This document shows positions 8,843 to 17,256 of a stretch of 55,811 bases of DNA, in pieces (the first letter of the stretch is position 1; each line of letters begins with the position of its first letter). The notes under the pieces are model-generated. The model was not told the DNA's origin, ran no database searches, and saw only the letters and a program-made list of their open reading frames with translations. The DNA lies in NCBI GenBank assembly GCA_002399085.1, contig DHCY01000036.1, positions 1 to 55,811 on the forward strand, written 5' to 3'. The translations under genes and the position numbers were made by a program. This stretch comes from Anaerolineaceae bacterium UBA4890 (lineage in GTDB: Bacteria; Chloroflexota; Anaerolineae; Anaerolineales; Anaerolineaceae).

Positions 8843-10240
8843 ATGCTTCAGGATCACTTACATGAATATGTCAGAAAGCACGGATTTACAGGTTACACCG
8901 AGCTGCGGGCGCAGGAAAATCGCAATCGGGCGGTGGCGATGCTCAACGGCAGCCTGGTTTCCAATTCCAGCGGAATCAGCCGTGGGGTTTCTGCCCGGGT
9001 AGTCAAAGGCGGGGCTTATGGCTTTGCTTCTGCCACCGGTTATGGGGACGACGTGGAGGCAATCGCCCAAATCGTCAGAGCAGCCAGTGATAATGCCGCT
9101 TTTCTTGACCGCCACGTTCAGCGTGGGCAGCCCGATTTTGCTCCGGTACAGCCTTTTTCACGCACTGATGGATTCGAGCACGATGTGCCAGTGGAGCAGA
9201 GCTATCTGCTTGGCATCGTGGATGAATTGGACAGTTACATCGCCGAGCGCTTTCCCAGTCTGCTGAGCAGGCGCGTGTTTGCCCGCGTTCTCAACATGGA
9301 AAAATTGCTTTACACCAGCGATGGCGTGGTTTCGCATTCGTTCGTTCCGCGCTCCAATGTCTATATCTTCATGACCACGCAGGATGCGGACGGGCAGCCG
9401 GTGGAGCTTTACAAGGTGTTGGGAGGGTATGGCAACTTCCCGGCAACATTCAAAAATGCCGAAGATTACTTCGGAAACCTTGAAAAGCAGCATGAGCTGC
9501 TGATGCAAAAAGCAGAGGGTGTGTATGCCAAACCGGGCGTTCAGACCGTGATTCTGGATTCTGACCTGGCAGGAATTTTGGCACACGAAGCGGTTGGTCA
9601 CACGGTGGAAGCCGACTTTGTTCAAACCGGTTCGATTGGCGGACCGATGTTTGGCAAGCAAGTCGCCAGTGAGAAGGTGAGCCTGGTGGATATCGCCCAC
9701 ACCGCCTTTGGCGAGCTGGCGCCGGTGCCGGTTTTCGTGGATGACGAAGGTACGCCTGCCCTGGACCAGATGCTGATTGAGAACGGTATTCTGACCGGTT
9801 ACATGCACAACAAGGAATCGGCGCGCAAATTCGGGCACGAAGCCAATGGCAACGCCCGCGCTTTTGATTTCTCGGACGAGCCGCTGATCCGCATGCGCAA
9901 CACCTGCATCCTTCCGGGAACTGATAAATTCGAGGATATGATTGCCTCGGTTGAAGATGGCTACCTGATGACCGATATGAACAACGGGCAGGCAGATTCG
10001 ACCGGAGAATTTATGTTTGGCGTACCGATGGGTTTCGAAATTAAAAACGGCAAACTTGGCCGGGCAATCAAAGACACCACCGTCTCAGGAGTGGCATTTG
10101 ATATTTTGAAAACCGCCGACATGGTCAGCGACACGGTCACCTGGACCAATTCTGGAATGTGTGGCAAGAAGCAGATGATCCCGGTGGGGATGGGCGGACC
10201 AGCAATCAAGGTAAAGATCAACGTGGGAGGTCGGGCATGA
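8843..10240 (+). CDS. tldD: TldD family metalloprotease subunit
   Basis: TldD pairs with TldE to form a zinc metalloprotease that trims peptides, including modified peptides such as microcin B17 and CcdA-type antitoxins. This 465-residue protein has the metal motif HEAVGH at residues 248-253, the hallmark of TldD. It also has the N-terminal VSNSSGISRGVSARV region and the C-terminal TWTNSGMCGKKQ segment. AAAGGAGG precedes the ATG at good spacing. The stop overlaps the tldE start as ATGA, so the two are translated together at matched levels. No RiPP precursor gene is obvious nearby, although a SagB-type nitroreductase follows. Confidence 0.93.
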   Translation: MLQDHLHEYVRKHGFTGYTELRAQENRNRAVAMLNGSLVSNSSGISRGVSARVVKGGAYGFASATGYGDDVEAIAQIVRAASDNAAFLDRHVQRGQPDFAPVQPFSRTDGFEHDVPVEQSYLLGIVDELDSYIAERFPSLLSRRVFARVLNMEKLLYTSDGVVSHSFVPRSNVYIFMTTQDADGQPVELYKVLGGYGNFPATFKNAEDYFGNLEKQHELLMQKAEGVYAKPGVQTVILDSDLAGILAHEAVGHTVEADFVQTGSIGGPMFGKQVASEKVSLVDIAHTAFGELAPVPVFVDDEGTPALDQMLIENGILTGYMHNKESARKFGHEANGNARAFDFSDEPLIRMRNTCILPGTDKFEDMIASVEDGYLMTDMNNGQADSTGEFMFGVPMGFEIKNGKLGRAIKDTTVSGVAFDILKTADMVSDTVTWTNSGMCGKKQMIPVGMGGPAIKVKINVGGRA

Positions 10241-11559
10241 AACAGGCTTTTGCAGTAAAAGACCAGGCAATTTTGGATGCGGCTGAACTTGTTTTGGATG
10301 AGATTAAGGCAATCGGCGCCGACGAAGGCGAAACCTGGGTGAGCCGAAACGTTTTGACCGAGCTGTATTATGAGCTCGGCAAAATCAGCATGGTGCGCAC
10401 CGTTTTTTCAGATAAGGTCAGCGTCAAACTTCTCAAAGACAAGCGCAAAGGCACGGTTAATTTGAACAGCTTTGACCCGGTAGACATCAAACAAGCCGTA
10501 GCCGATGCCTGGCAGTCTGCCGGGGCGGCGGAACCTGATGAGGCTGAAGGAATCGCTGAACTGCACGAAAACCTTAGTTTCTCTGCCGGAGATGAACAAC
10601 CTGACCTGGATAAGATGTACGGGCAATTGGTTGATATGATTGCAGATACGAACCGAGACTTCCCGTTGATCAGCTATGATTCAATCGGGATCGAGCACAA
10701 TCACAACGAGAAATTGTACGCGAATACTAACGGTGTGCGCCTCTCGGATGAGGTCGGGCTCTACCAACTGAGTAACATGTTTATCGCAAGGGATGGCGAG
10801 CGGGCTTCGTCTTTCAATTATTTCGGCACGGTTTACAAAGACCCCTCTGAGCGTGTTCTTGAATCCGACCGGGTCAGGCGAATCCTGGATGAGACCCAGC
10901 GGCAGGTTGAAACCGAGCAATTTGAAGGCAGTTTTATGGGAGACCTGGTGATCATGCCTGGCTGCCTTGAGAATTTCCTCTGGTACATCGGTGATACCTA
11001 CCTGCAGGATGGTGCCCTGATCTCTGGCACCAGCCCCTGGAAAGAAAAACTCGGGGAGCAAATAGCCAGCCCGCTGGTTAATTTTGAGCTGATAGCGGAG
11101 CATCCGGAATTGCCGGCTGCCAGCAACCTGAGCGGCGACGGCTACGTGGCTGAAAATATGCCCCTGATAGAGGATGGTGTGCTTAAAAACTTCAGCCTCA
11201 GCCGCTATGGAGCCGCCAAGACCGGTCTGAAACGTTCGGCTAACAGCGTTGGTACGTTTGTGTTTGGCAATGGCGATACCCCCCTGGAAGAGCTGATTGC
11301 CGGAGTGGAGAAGGGCATCCTGCTGGGTCGTTTCTCTGGCGGGCAGCCCAGCCCCTCGGGCGACCTGAGCGGTGTGGCAAAAAATAGCTTCCTGATCGAG
11401 AATGGGAAAGTCACCAACCCCCTGAGCGAGGTGATGATCGCCGGCAACCTGGGCGATATGTTACGCGATACCGTGGCGGTCAGCCGCGAACGCGAAAACT
11501 CGGGTTATTGGCTGTTGCCCTGGGTCAGGGTAAAGAACGTGACTATTTCGGGGAAATAG
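10237..11559 (+). CDS. tldE: TldE/PmbA family protease subunit
   Basis: This is the non-metal-binding partner of TldD (PmbA family), 440 residues long. It lacks the HExxxH motif, as expected for TldE. It retains family features such as GDLVIMPGCLENFLW, a glycine-rich GGQPSPSGDLSGVAKNSF stretch and a C-terminal SEVMIAGNLGDML segment. The ATG at 10237 overlaps the tldD stop (ATGA), which fixes the start. The longer frame beginning at 10159 lies inside tldD and is rejected. A terminator hairpin follows at 11582. Confidence 0.92.
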   Translation: MKQAFAVKDQAILDAAELVLDEIKAIGADEGETWVSRNVLTELYYELGKISMVRTVFSDKVSVKLLKDKRKGTVNLNSFDPVDIKQAVADAWQSAGAAEPDEAEGIAELHENLSFSAGDEQPDLDKMYGQLVDMIADTNRDFPLISYDSIGIEHNHNEKLYANTNGVRLSDEVGLYQLSNMFIARDGERASSFNYFGTVYKDPSERVLESDRVRRILDETQRQVETEQFEGSFMGDLVIMPGCLENFLWYIGDTYLQDGALISGTSPWKEKLGEQIASPLVNFELIAEHPELPAASNLSGDGYVAENMPLIEDGVLKNFSLSRYGAAKTGLKRSANSVGTFVFGNGDTPLEELIAGVEKGILLGRFSGGQPSPSGDLSGVAKNSFLIENGKVTNPLSEVMIAGNLGDMLRDTVAVSRERENSGYWLLPWVRVKNVTISGK

Positions 11560-11581
11560 ATTGTTGCAGAAGATGATAAAC

Positions 11582-11614
11582 AACGCGGAACCTATTACGA
11601 TTCCGCGTTTTTTC
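11582..11614 (+). terminator. Rho-independent terminator after tldE
   Basis: AACGCGGAA (11582-11590) pairs perfectly with TTCCGCGTT (11601-11609) across a ten-base loop. It is followed by a T run. Confidence 0.85.
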
Positions 11615-11810
11615 GTTAATATGTCATTCTGAAAGAAGTGAAGAATCTTAATGATAAGATCCTTCGCACTCGAAGAGTCCTACGGAAAGAGGCTCAGGAT
11701 GACAGGTTGTGAAGGCTCAGGATGACAAGTTGTGAAGGCTCAGGATGACAAGTTGTGAAGGCCCAGGATGACAGGTTGTGTAAGCTCAGGATGACGAACT
11801 TCGACAACTC
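11615..11810. repeat. GTCATTCTGA-type dispersed repeat with short tandem copies
   Basis: The stretch opens with GTCATTCTGAAAGAAGTGAA and continues with AGATCCTTCGCACTCGAAGA and AGGCTCAGGATGAC, the two ends of a repeat type common in environmental bacterial genomes. The closing half is then reiterated about four times as a unit of about 23 bases built on GAAGGCTCAGGATGACAAGT. Together with the terminator this fills the 305-base gap between genes; no coding sequence is seen. Confidence 0.75.
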
Positions 11811-11864
11811 CTGATAACGGGTAGGGCTATAATTAAAAAATAAAATTACATTTTAGGAGTTGCC

Positions 11865-12692
11865 ATGCTTGACCCCGAAGTACAAAAGAAACTGATCGCC
11901 GAAGGGCGGGAATTTTTGAAAAGTTATTCCAGCACCCCTTATGATGATTTTGAATCCGACCAGCAGCTCAAGTTGCCTCAGCCGCCACTGGTCAAGGAAC
12001 CTATGACTGACCGGGCTTTTGCGCTGCCCAGGAATTTTCAAGATCTTGATATCAAAAGCGATTTTATCGATATCATAACCGAGCGAAAAAGTTCACGCGT
12101 GTATACGCAGGAGACTATCAGCCTGTTACAACTCTCTTTTCTACTGTGGGCTACCCAGGGAATCAAAGATATTCGCGGAAAGTCTTATGCCACGCTGCGC
12201 ACGGTCCCATCAGGCGGCGCGCGGCATGCCTTTGAGACCTACCTTTTGGTGCAGAATGTGGAAGGGCTGCAGTCAGGTGCGTATCACTATTTACCCTTGA
12301 ACCATGCGCTCGAATTCCTGAATCCGGTTGATGATTTGCCTTCGGTTATCTCGGACTCCCTGATGGGGCAGAGCTGGGCGAGGAAAGCCAACGTGGTGTT
12401 CTATTGGAGTTTCGTGCCGTACCGCGCTGAGTGGCGTTATGGCATCTGGGCGCATCGCGTGGTTCTTATCGATGCCGGGCATGTTGGGCAGAACCTTTAC
12501 CTCGCCTGCGCGGCTTTGGGTTTGGGTACCTGTGCTGTGGCGGCATTCGACATGGAACTCTGCGACCGGGTGTTCGGTCTGGATGGAAAAGAAGAGTATA
12601 CGATCTATACCTTCCCGGTTGGAACTATCTCCATAAATGACAAAAAACAGGAAAAAGTCTTCTACCAGTTCGTGGAAGATGAAGGATTATGA
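11865..12692 (+). CDS. SagB/ThcOx-type nitroreductase-family dehydrogenase
   Basis: The 275-residue protein belongs to the FMN-dependent nitroreductase superfamily, SagB/ThcOx branch. The signature begins IITERKSSRVYTQETISL and continues with QLSFLLWATQGI and a PSGGARHAFETYLLV block that contributes to the flavin site. The C-terminal half has GHVGQNLYLACAALGLGTC, the typical nitroreductase motif. Some SagB proteins oxidise azolines to azoles in peptide natural products, but many stand-alone members have no known substrate. No cyclodehydratase (YcaO) or precursor peptide is visible here, so a RiPP role is not supported. The start is preceded by TAGGAG, and TATAAT at 11829-11834 may be its -10 box. 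Confidence 0.85.
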   Translation: MLDPEVQKKLIAEGREFLKSYSSTPYDDFESDQQLKLPQPPLVKEPMTDRAFALPRNFQDLDIKSDFIDIITERKSSRVYTQETISLLQLSFLLWATQGIKDIRGKSYATLRTVPSGGARHAFETYLLVQNVEGLQSGAYHYLPLNHALEFLNPVDDLPSVISDSLMGQSWARKANVVFYWSFVPYRAEWRYGIWAHRVVLIDAGHVGQNLYLACAALGLGTCAVAAFDMELCDRVFGLDGKEEYTIYTFPVGTISINDKKQEKVFYQFVEDEGL

Positions 12693-12774
12693 GCCCAAAC
12701 GGCTTTTACTTCCGGTTTTTCTTCAAACCTGTCGATTACAATTTTGTTTATACAATTGCCCGAAGAGGAAACCA

Positions 12775-13266
12775 ATGAATCGACGTGACAAAATCAATTA
12801 TTATCTTGACCTCGCCGAGGTGGTGAGCCAGCGGTCTACCTGCCTTCGAAAGCAATATGGCGCTGTAATCGTGAAAAATGATGAAGTGGTTTCCACCGGC
12901 TATAACGGCGCGCCGAGGGGCAGAGCCAATTGCATTGATCTGGGTTTTTGTATCAGGGAGCAGATGGGTGTGCCGCGCGGTGAGCGTTATGAATTATGCC
13001 GCAGCGTGCATGCAGAAGCAAACGCGATTATCAGTGCTGCCCGTGAGCGAATGATCGGTTCTGCTATATATTTGTCTGGTGTTGACCTGAAAGATGACAA
13101 CAATTACGTCCAAAATGCCGGTCCCTGTTCGATGTGTAAAAGGATGATCATTAACGCAGGCATCGAGATGGTGTATATTCGGGATGATAAGGATAATTAC
13201 CGCGTGATCCGCGTGCAGGAATATATTGATAACGATGAATCGCTGCACGGACAGATGGGATATTAG
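12775..13266 (+). CDS. Deoxycytidylate (dCMP) deaminase
   Basis: The enzyme converts dCMP to dUMP for thymidylate synthesis. The 163-residue protein has the zinc deaminase signature: HAE at residues 79-81, with catalytic glutamate 81, and PCSMC with cysteines 118 and 121. It also has the TGYNGAPRG substrate motif typical of the dCMP deaminase (ComEB-like) family. The frame stays open upstream to 12637 and would overlap the nitroreductase. However, the ATG at 12775 has an AGAGGAAA ribosome site and begins exactly where family members begin (NRRDKINYYLDLAEVVSQRS). A TACAAT box at about 12751 may drive it. Confidence 0.92.
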   Translation: MNRRDKINYYLDLAEVVSQRSTCLRKQYGAVIVKNDEVVSTGYNGAPRGRANCIDLGFCIREQMGVPRGERYELCRSVHAEANAIISAARERMIGSAIYLSGVDLKDDNNYVQNAGPCSMCKRMIINAGIEMVYIRDDKDNYRVIRVQEYIDNDESLHGQMGY

Positions 13267-13280
13267 CTATTAAAGGATTC

Positions 13281-13352
13281 TCTCACCCCCCTACCCCCCT
13301 CTAAAGAGGGGGTGGTGAAGGATGCCCCTCTAGAGAGGGGGTGGTAAGGATT
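13281..13352. repeat. CCCCCTCTAAAGAGGGGGTGG-type hairpin repeat, two copies
   Basis: CCCCTCTAAAGAGGGG is followed about 25 bases later by CCCCTCTAGAGAGGGG. Each is a self-complementary hairpin followed by a GTGGT(G)AAGGAT tail. This compact repeat sits between the dCMP deaminase and pirin genes. Confidence 0.7.
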
Positions 13353-13390
13353 CCGTAAAGGTGTGTGGATTATAGGAAAGGCTTTGACAA

Positions 13391-14221
13391 ATGAAGACAA
13401 GAAAAATTGCACGAGTGGTCAGGGGAATACCAGCGGTGGATGGTGCAGGCGTAAAGTTGACCCGCGTATTGGGCGGACCTACCATCGAGGATTTTGACCC
13501 ATTCCTGATGCTGGATTCTTTTGATTCCACCAACCCGCCAGACTATATGCGCGGCTTCCCGATGCATCCCCACCGCGGAATTGAGACCATCACCTACCTG
13601 GTCGATGGCGAATTGGCACACGAAGACAGCCTTGGCAATAAGGGCATGATCACACCCGGCTCAAGCCAGTGGATGACTGCCGGTAGTGGCATCTTGCACC
13701 AGGAAATGCCCCAGGAAGCCAAACATTTTCTCGGGCTGCAGCTATGGCTCAACCTTCCGGCGGCTGAAAAGATGACCGAACCAAAGTATTTCGATATTCG
13801 CCCGGAAGACATGGGAATAGTTGAAGAAAGCTGCGGACGAGTGATCGTAATTTCCGGAGAATATGGCGGTGTGCGCGGGGCGAAACCCCACCACATCCAG
13901 GCAACACTGCTGGATGTGACTCTCTACGAAGGACAAACCATCGAAATACCGGTCGCGGAAGAGAAAACGGTGTTCATCTTCTCATTGTTGGGCGATATGA
14001 TCGTTGATAATGAGATATTCGAACAAAAAACTGCCCTGCTGCTGCGCGACGGCGATACCGTTGAAGTAAGCGCCGTGCCAGGAAAGGCAGTGCGATTCAT
14101 TCTGGCAAGTGCCCCTGCCTTACACGAACCGGTTGCCTGGGGCGGACCGATTGTGATGAACACGCAAGAAGAATTGCGCAAGGCATTCAGTGACTTGCGA
14201 GCAGGCACTTTTATAAAGTAA
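13391..14221 (+). CDS. Pirin family cupin protein
   Basis: The 276-residue protein is a bicupin of the pirin family. The metal ligands are in place: His59 and His61 in MHPHRG, and His103 and Glu105 in ILHQEMP. The metal is usually iron. Bacterial pirins have been reported as quercetinases or as regulators of pyruvate metabolism enzymes; the function here is unproven. It ends 20 bases before a dihydrolipoamide dehydrogenase on the same strand, which makes a link to 2-oxoacid metabolism worth noting but not demonstrated. An AGGAAAGG ribosome site precedes the ATG. Confidence 0.92.
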   Translation: MKTRKIARVVRGIPAVDGAGVKLTRVLGGPTIEDFDPFLMLDSFDSTNPPDYMRGFPMHPHRGIETITYLVDGELAHEDSLGNKGMITPGSSQWMTAGSGILHQEMPQEAKHFLGLQLWLNLPAAEKMTEPKYFDIRPEDMGIVEESCGRVIVISGEYGGVRGAKPHHIQATLLDVTLYEGQTIEIPVAEEKTVFIFSLLGDMIVDNEIFEQKTALLLRDGDTVEVSAVPGKAVRFILASAPALHEPVAWGGPIVMNTQEELRKAFSDLRAGTFIK

Positions 14222-14241
14222 CAAGAACTTGAGGTGAGAAA

Positions 14242-15639
14242 ATGAAACAATTTGATGTCGTCGTAATTGGTGCCGGACCCGGCGGCTATGTGGCTGCCAT
14301 CAGGGCTTCGCAATTGGGCTTGAAAACAGCCATTATTGACAAGCAATGGCTCGGCGGAGTTTGTTTGAATGAAGGTTGTATCCCCTCCAAAGCCCTTCTG
14401 CACAACGCTGAAATCGCCCATACCCTGCGCAATTATGCCAAGGACTATGGCATCAGTTTTGACAACCTTGAGTTGGATTACTCTGCAGCCTTCAAGCGCA
14501 GTCGCCAGGTCAGTCAGCGACTCACCAAGGGCGTTGCATTTTTGATGAAGAAAAACAACATCGAGGTGATCGAAGGCACCGCAAGCCTGCTGGCTGCCGG
14601 AAAAGTGAAAGTCGAGTTGAAGGCAGGCGGCGAGGAAGAGATCGAAGCAAAAGACATCATCCTATCGACTGGCGCGCACGCGACCGTGGTGCCGGGGATG
14701 GAACCTGACGGGGAAAAAATGCTCGATTATTCGCACGCGATCATGCTCGAAAAGCTGCCAAAATCGGCTGTGATCATCGGCGGCGGCGCGATCGGGGTCG
14801 AGTTTGCCACCATTTGGAACGGTTATGGCGTGGAAGTGACCATTGTTGAAATGCTTCCGCATATTTTGCCCAATGAAGATGAGGAAGCCGCAGCAGAATT
14901 GGCTAAAGCCTTCAGGAAGCGTGGCGTAAAGGTGATGGCAGACACAAAGGTTAAATCTGTTACAAAAACCGACACTGGCACAACAGTGGTGGTGGAAGGT
15001 GAAAAAGGCGAAGAGAGTCTTGAAGCAGAGATCACCCTGGTGGCCATTGGTTTCAAACCAAATTCCCAGGGAATTGGGCTGGAAGAAGCAGGCGTGGCAC
15101 TGGACAAACGCGGGTTTGTGCAGATTAATGATCGCATGGCAACCAACGTTCCCGGAATTTGGGCGGTTGGTGATGTAACCGGCAAACTTTTGCTCGCCCA
15201 TACTGCTTCAGCCCAGGGGCAAATCTGTGCCGAAAATATTGCCCGGATGGAGGAGCGCAAGCTCGATTACCGCATGATCCCAAGGGCGGTATTTTCAGAC
15301 CCGCAGGTGGCGTCGTTCGGCTACACCGAAGCCCAGGCAAAAGAAGCCGGCTTTGATGTTAAGGTCGGTCGCTTCAACTTCATCGCCAACGGAAAAGCGC
15401 TTGGTTTAGGCAAAGGCACGGGGTTTGCGAAAGTGATCACCGATGCCAAATACGGCGAGATTTTGGGCGCGACGCTGGTCGGACCCGAAGTTTCGGAACT
15501 GCTGCCTGAGCTGGTGCTGGCGCAGGCAAACGAATTGACGGTGGAAGAGATCGCGAAATCGGTTCATATCCACCCTACTCTTTCAGAAACTGTGATGGAA
15601 GCTGCCGAAGCCGCACTGGGGCAGGGAATTCATAGTTAA
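14242..15639 (+). CDS. lpdA: Dihydrolipoamide dehydrogenase (E3)
   Basis: E3 reoxidises the dihydrolipoyl groups of 2-oxoacid dehydrogenase and glycine cleavage complexes with NAD+. The 465-residue flavoprotein has the FAD motif VVIGAGPGGYVAAI, the redox disulfide CLNEGC (Cys41, Cys46), the NAD motif VIIGGGAIGVEFA and the C-terminal catalytic His-Glu segment VHIHPTLSETVMEA. No E1, E2 or glycine cleavage gene lies nearby, so it probably serves complexes encoded elsewhere. It follows the pirin gene by 20 bases with a GAGGTGAGAA ribosome site. Confidence 0.95.
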   Translation: MKQFDVVVIGAGPGGYVAAIRASQLGLKTAIIDKQWLGGVCLNEGCIPSKALLHNAEIAHTLRNYAKDYGISFDNLELDYSAAFKRSRQVSQRLTKGVAFLMKKNNIEVIEGTASLLAAGKVKVELKAGGEEEIEAKDIILSTGAHATVVPGMEPDGEKMLDYSHAIMLEKLPKSAVIIGGGAIGVEFATIWNGYGVEVTIVEMLPHILPNEDEEAAAELAKAFRKRGVKVMADTKVKSVTKTDTGTTVVVEGEKGEESLEAEITLVAIGFKPNSQGIGLEEAGVALDKRGFVQINDRMATNVPGIWAVGDVTGKLLLAHTASAQGQICAENIARMEERKLDYRMIPRAVFSDPQVASFGYTEAQAKEAGFDVKVGRFNFIANGKALGLGKGTGFAKVITDAKYGEILGATLVGPEVSELLPELVLAQANELTVEEIAKSVHIHPTLSETVMEAAEAALGQGIHS

Positions 15640-15672
15640 GCAAAGCAAGTACTCGCTTTCTGCGATTGATAG

Positions 15673-15736
15673 GCGGAGTGCGGCTGGTTGAAACAGGGTT
15701 TTTGATGGAAATCCCAACCAGTTACACTCCGCTTTT
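15673..15736 (+). terminator. Long interrupted hairpin terminator after lpdA
   Basis: GCGGAGTG (15673-15680) pairs with CACTCCGC (15725-15732). Inside it CTGGTTG pairs with CAACCAG. TTTT follows. The position fits a terminator for the pirin-lpdA unit. Confidence 0.75.
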
Positions 15737-15791
15737 CCAATAACACAAGTCTTCGCTCAGGCGGACAAAAGGCGGAACCGACCCGCTAATA

Positions 15792-15800
15792 TGCTATACT
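15792..15800 (+). promoter_or_regulatory. Extended -10 promoter of the six-gene membrane operon
   Basis: TGC precedes TATACT (15795-15800). Six bases separate it from the ATG of a 26-codon frame, so the transcript would start at that ATG. No convincing -35 box lies 17 bases upstream. Confidence 0.6.
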
Positions 15801-15806
15801 TTATCC

Positions 15807-15887
15807 ATGAAAGTTGAGCTTCCTGCCGACCTCTTTTTGCCTACAATGCCGTTTCTTAATTCGCCAGTACCAGGGGAGCAGGACTGA
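15807..15887 (+). CDS. Leaderless 26-codon small reading frame, possible leader peptide
   Basis: This 26-residue frame begins MKVELPADLFLPTMPFLN and is too short for a typical gene call. It sits exactly where a leaderless transcript from the extended -10 box would begin. Its stop codon TGA shares a base with the ATG of the next gene (TGATG at 15885-15889), so translation of the frame would deliver ribosomes to the operon. It also spans the GGGGAG ribosome site of that gene. I know no family for the peptide. It may act only through coupling, or the ORF could be chance; conservation would decide. Confidence 0.5.
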   Translation: MKVELPADLFLPTMPFLNSPVPGEQD

Positions 15888-16648
15888 TGCCACCCATCAG
15901 CCTACCTGACCTGATCGCAGCCGGTATCGTTGGGCTGGTCGTAATCATCATGGTGCTGGTATGGCTCACCAACCGCAAAACATCCGCCGAACCCTATGAA
16001 AATGTAACTGCCTATGACGGCATCGAGGCGCTCATGCACCGCTCTTCCGAGGAAGGCAAAGCGCTTCTACTGGGGATGGGCGATGGATTTTCGGGTCAAA
16101 ACACTTCTCTGGGTGACTCCAACGGAATCTTGGTGGAACGGATCGTTCTGGGCAGATCTGTATTCAACGATCAACCTACCCGTATCTTCAGCGGAGACGG
16201 CGCACTGGCATGTATCAGCCAGCTGGTGGTGCACGGCGCTTATAAGAATGCCATGGCAAGCGAGCTTTTTCAGCCGGAGAACAACCAATTAAGTGGCGTG
16301 AACTCCTTTGCCTGGATGGCGGGGCTGCTGCCCGAACTTGCCCGTGATGGCGACACGGGGCTGATCCTTTCCGGCACGCTGCGACCGGAACATATGCTCG
16401 CTGCTGACCTGGCAGAGCGCCAGCAGCTGCCCCTGGTGGCAGCCACAGGTTCGCCGAATGCCCAGGCAGCTTTCTTTGCTTCAGGTTCACTGGTCACGTT
16501 GGGTGAAGATTACTATCTACCGACGGTTGGAAAGCACAACAGAAATGCCTATCAACATCAAGCCAAAACGATGAATTGGCTGCGCATAGTATTGGCAGTT
16601 GTCTTGATTATTGCTGCCTTGCTGAAGCTAAGCGGGGTGCTATCGTGA
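15887..16648 (+). CDS. Uncharacterised membrane protein, first gene of the six-gene operon
   Basis: I do not recognise a characterised family. The 253-residue protein has an N-terminal membrane segment (about residues 9-28), a soluble domain of about 200 residues, and a C-terminal membrane segment (about 230-250). The soluble part includes KALLLGMGDGFSGQN, ISQLVVHGAYKNAM and LPLVAATGSPNAQAAFFASG, an alternating strand-helix pattern. It starts from TGATG overlapping the small leader frame and ends in GTGA overlapping the next gene. Possible roles are as a scaffold or sensor at the inner membrane, but no catalytic motif is evident. Confidence 0.8.
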   Translation: MPPISLPDLIAAGIVGLVVIIMVLVWLTNRKTSAEPYENVTAYDGIEALMHRSSEEGKALLLGMGDGFSGQNTSLGDSNGILVERIVLGRSVFNDQPTRIFSGDGALACISQLVVHGAYKNAMASELFQPENNQLSGVNSFAWMAGLLPELARDGDTGLILSGTLRPEHMLAADLAERQQLPLVAATGSPNAQAAFFASGSLVTLGEDYYLPTVGKHNRNAYQHQAKTMNWLRIVLAVVLIIAALLKLSGVLS

Positions 16649-17256
16649 AACAGCGCGCACCTGTCATTGTGGCGGCAGTCTCAGGGTTGGTGATGTTGGC
16701 TGCTTTCTTTTTTCAGCCATATACTGCCCCTTACCTGGGGTTGGTGCTCAATTGGGCAATCATTGTCTCCAGCGTGGCATTGCTGGTGGCAATTGCCAGC
16801 CTGGTGGTCATACACATTCGTTTTATTGTAAAAGGGCGAAAGGGCTTTTTATACAGCATCGTGCTGGTAGTTGCATTCCTGGTGACTTTGGGGTTGGGTT
16901 GGTATTCAGGCTTGGATGACCCTGCCTATCTGGCTGGGATCCGCGCAATATTGGTGCCGCTCGAAAATGCACTGATGGCACTGGTCGCGCTGGTATTGAT
17001 GAGCGCGGCAGTCAAAATCTTCCGGGTAAGGGGTTGGTCGATTTTGACCGTGTCGTTCGGCTTGAGCGCGCTGGTTTTCCTCTTCCTGAATCTTGGCTTT
17101 CTGCGCTTCGAAGGCAACCCGGGCATGAGCCAGGTGGTTTCGATGATCCAGCGTCTGCCAATTGTAGGTGCGCGCGGCTTGTTAATCGGTGTGGCACTGG
17201 GCGCACTGCTGATGGCGCTGCGGGTTTTGTTTGGGCAGGAGGTTGAGCGTGAGTGA
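16645..17256 (+). CDS. Uncharacterised polytopic membrane protein, second gene of the operon
   Basis: The product is a 203-residue hydrophobic protein with about six predicted membrane helices and short loops, of no family I can name. The start is a GTG at 16645 that overlaps the stop of the preceding gene (GTGA). The longer in-frame ATG at 16576 would lie deep inside that gene and is rejected. The final helix is glycine- and alanine-rich (GVALGALLMALRVLFG). A GGAGG ribosome site for the next gene lies within its last codons, so the genes are translationally linked. Confidence 0.78.
   Translation: MKQRAPVIVAAVSGLVMLAAFFFQPYTAPYLGLVLNWAIIVSSVALLVAIASLVVIHIRFIVKGRKGFLYSIVLVVAFLVTLGLGWYSGLDDPAYLAGIRAILVPLENALMALVALVLMSAAVKIFRVRGWSILTVSFGLSALVFLFLNLGFLRFEGNPGMSQVVSMIQRLPIVGARGLLIGVALGALLMALRVLFGQEVERE

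Noticed and set aside
11865..12692. A RiPP (azole-modified peptide) cluster around the SagB-type protein and tldD/tldE
   Set aside because: No YcaO cyclodehydratase, precursor peptide or exporter is visible, and a terminator and repeats separate the nitroreductase from tldE.
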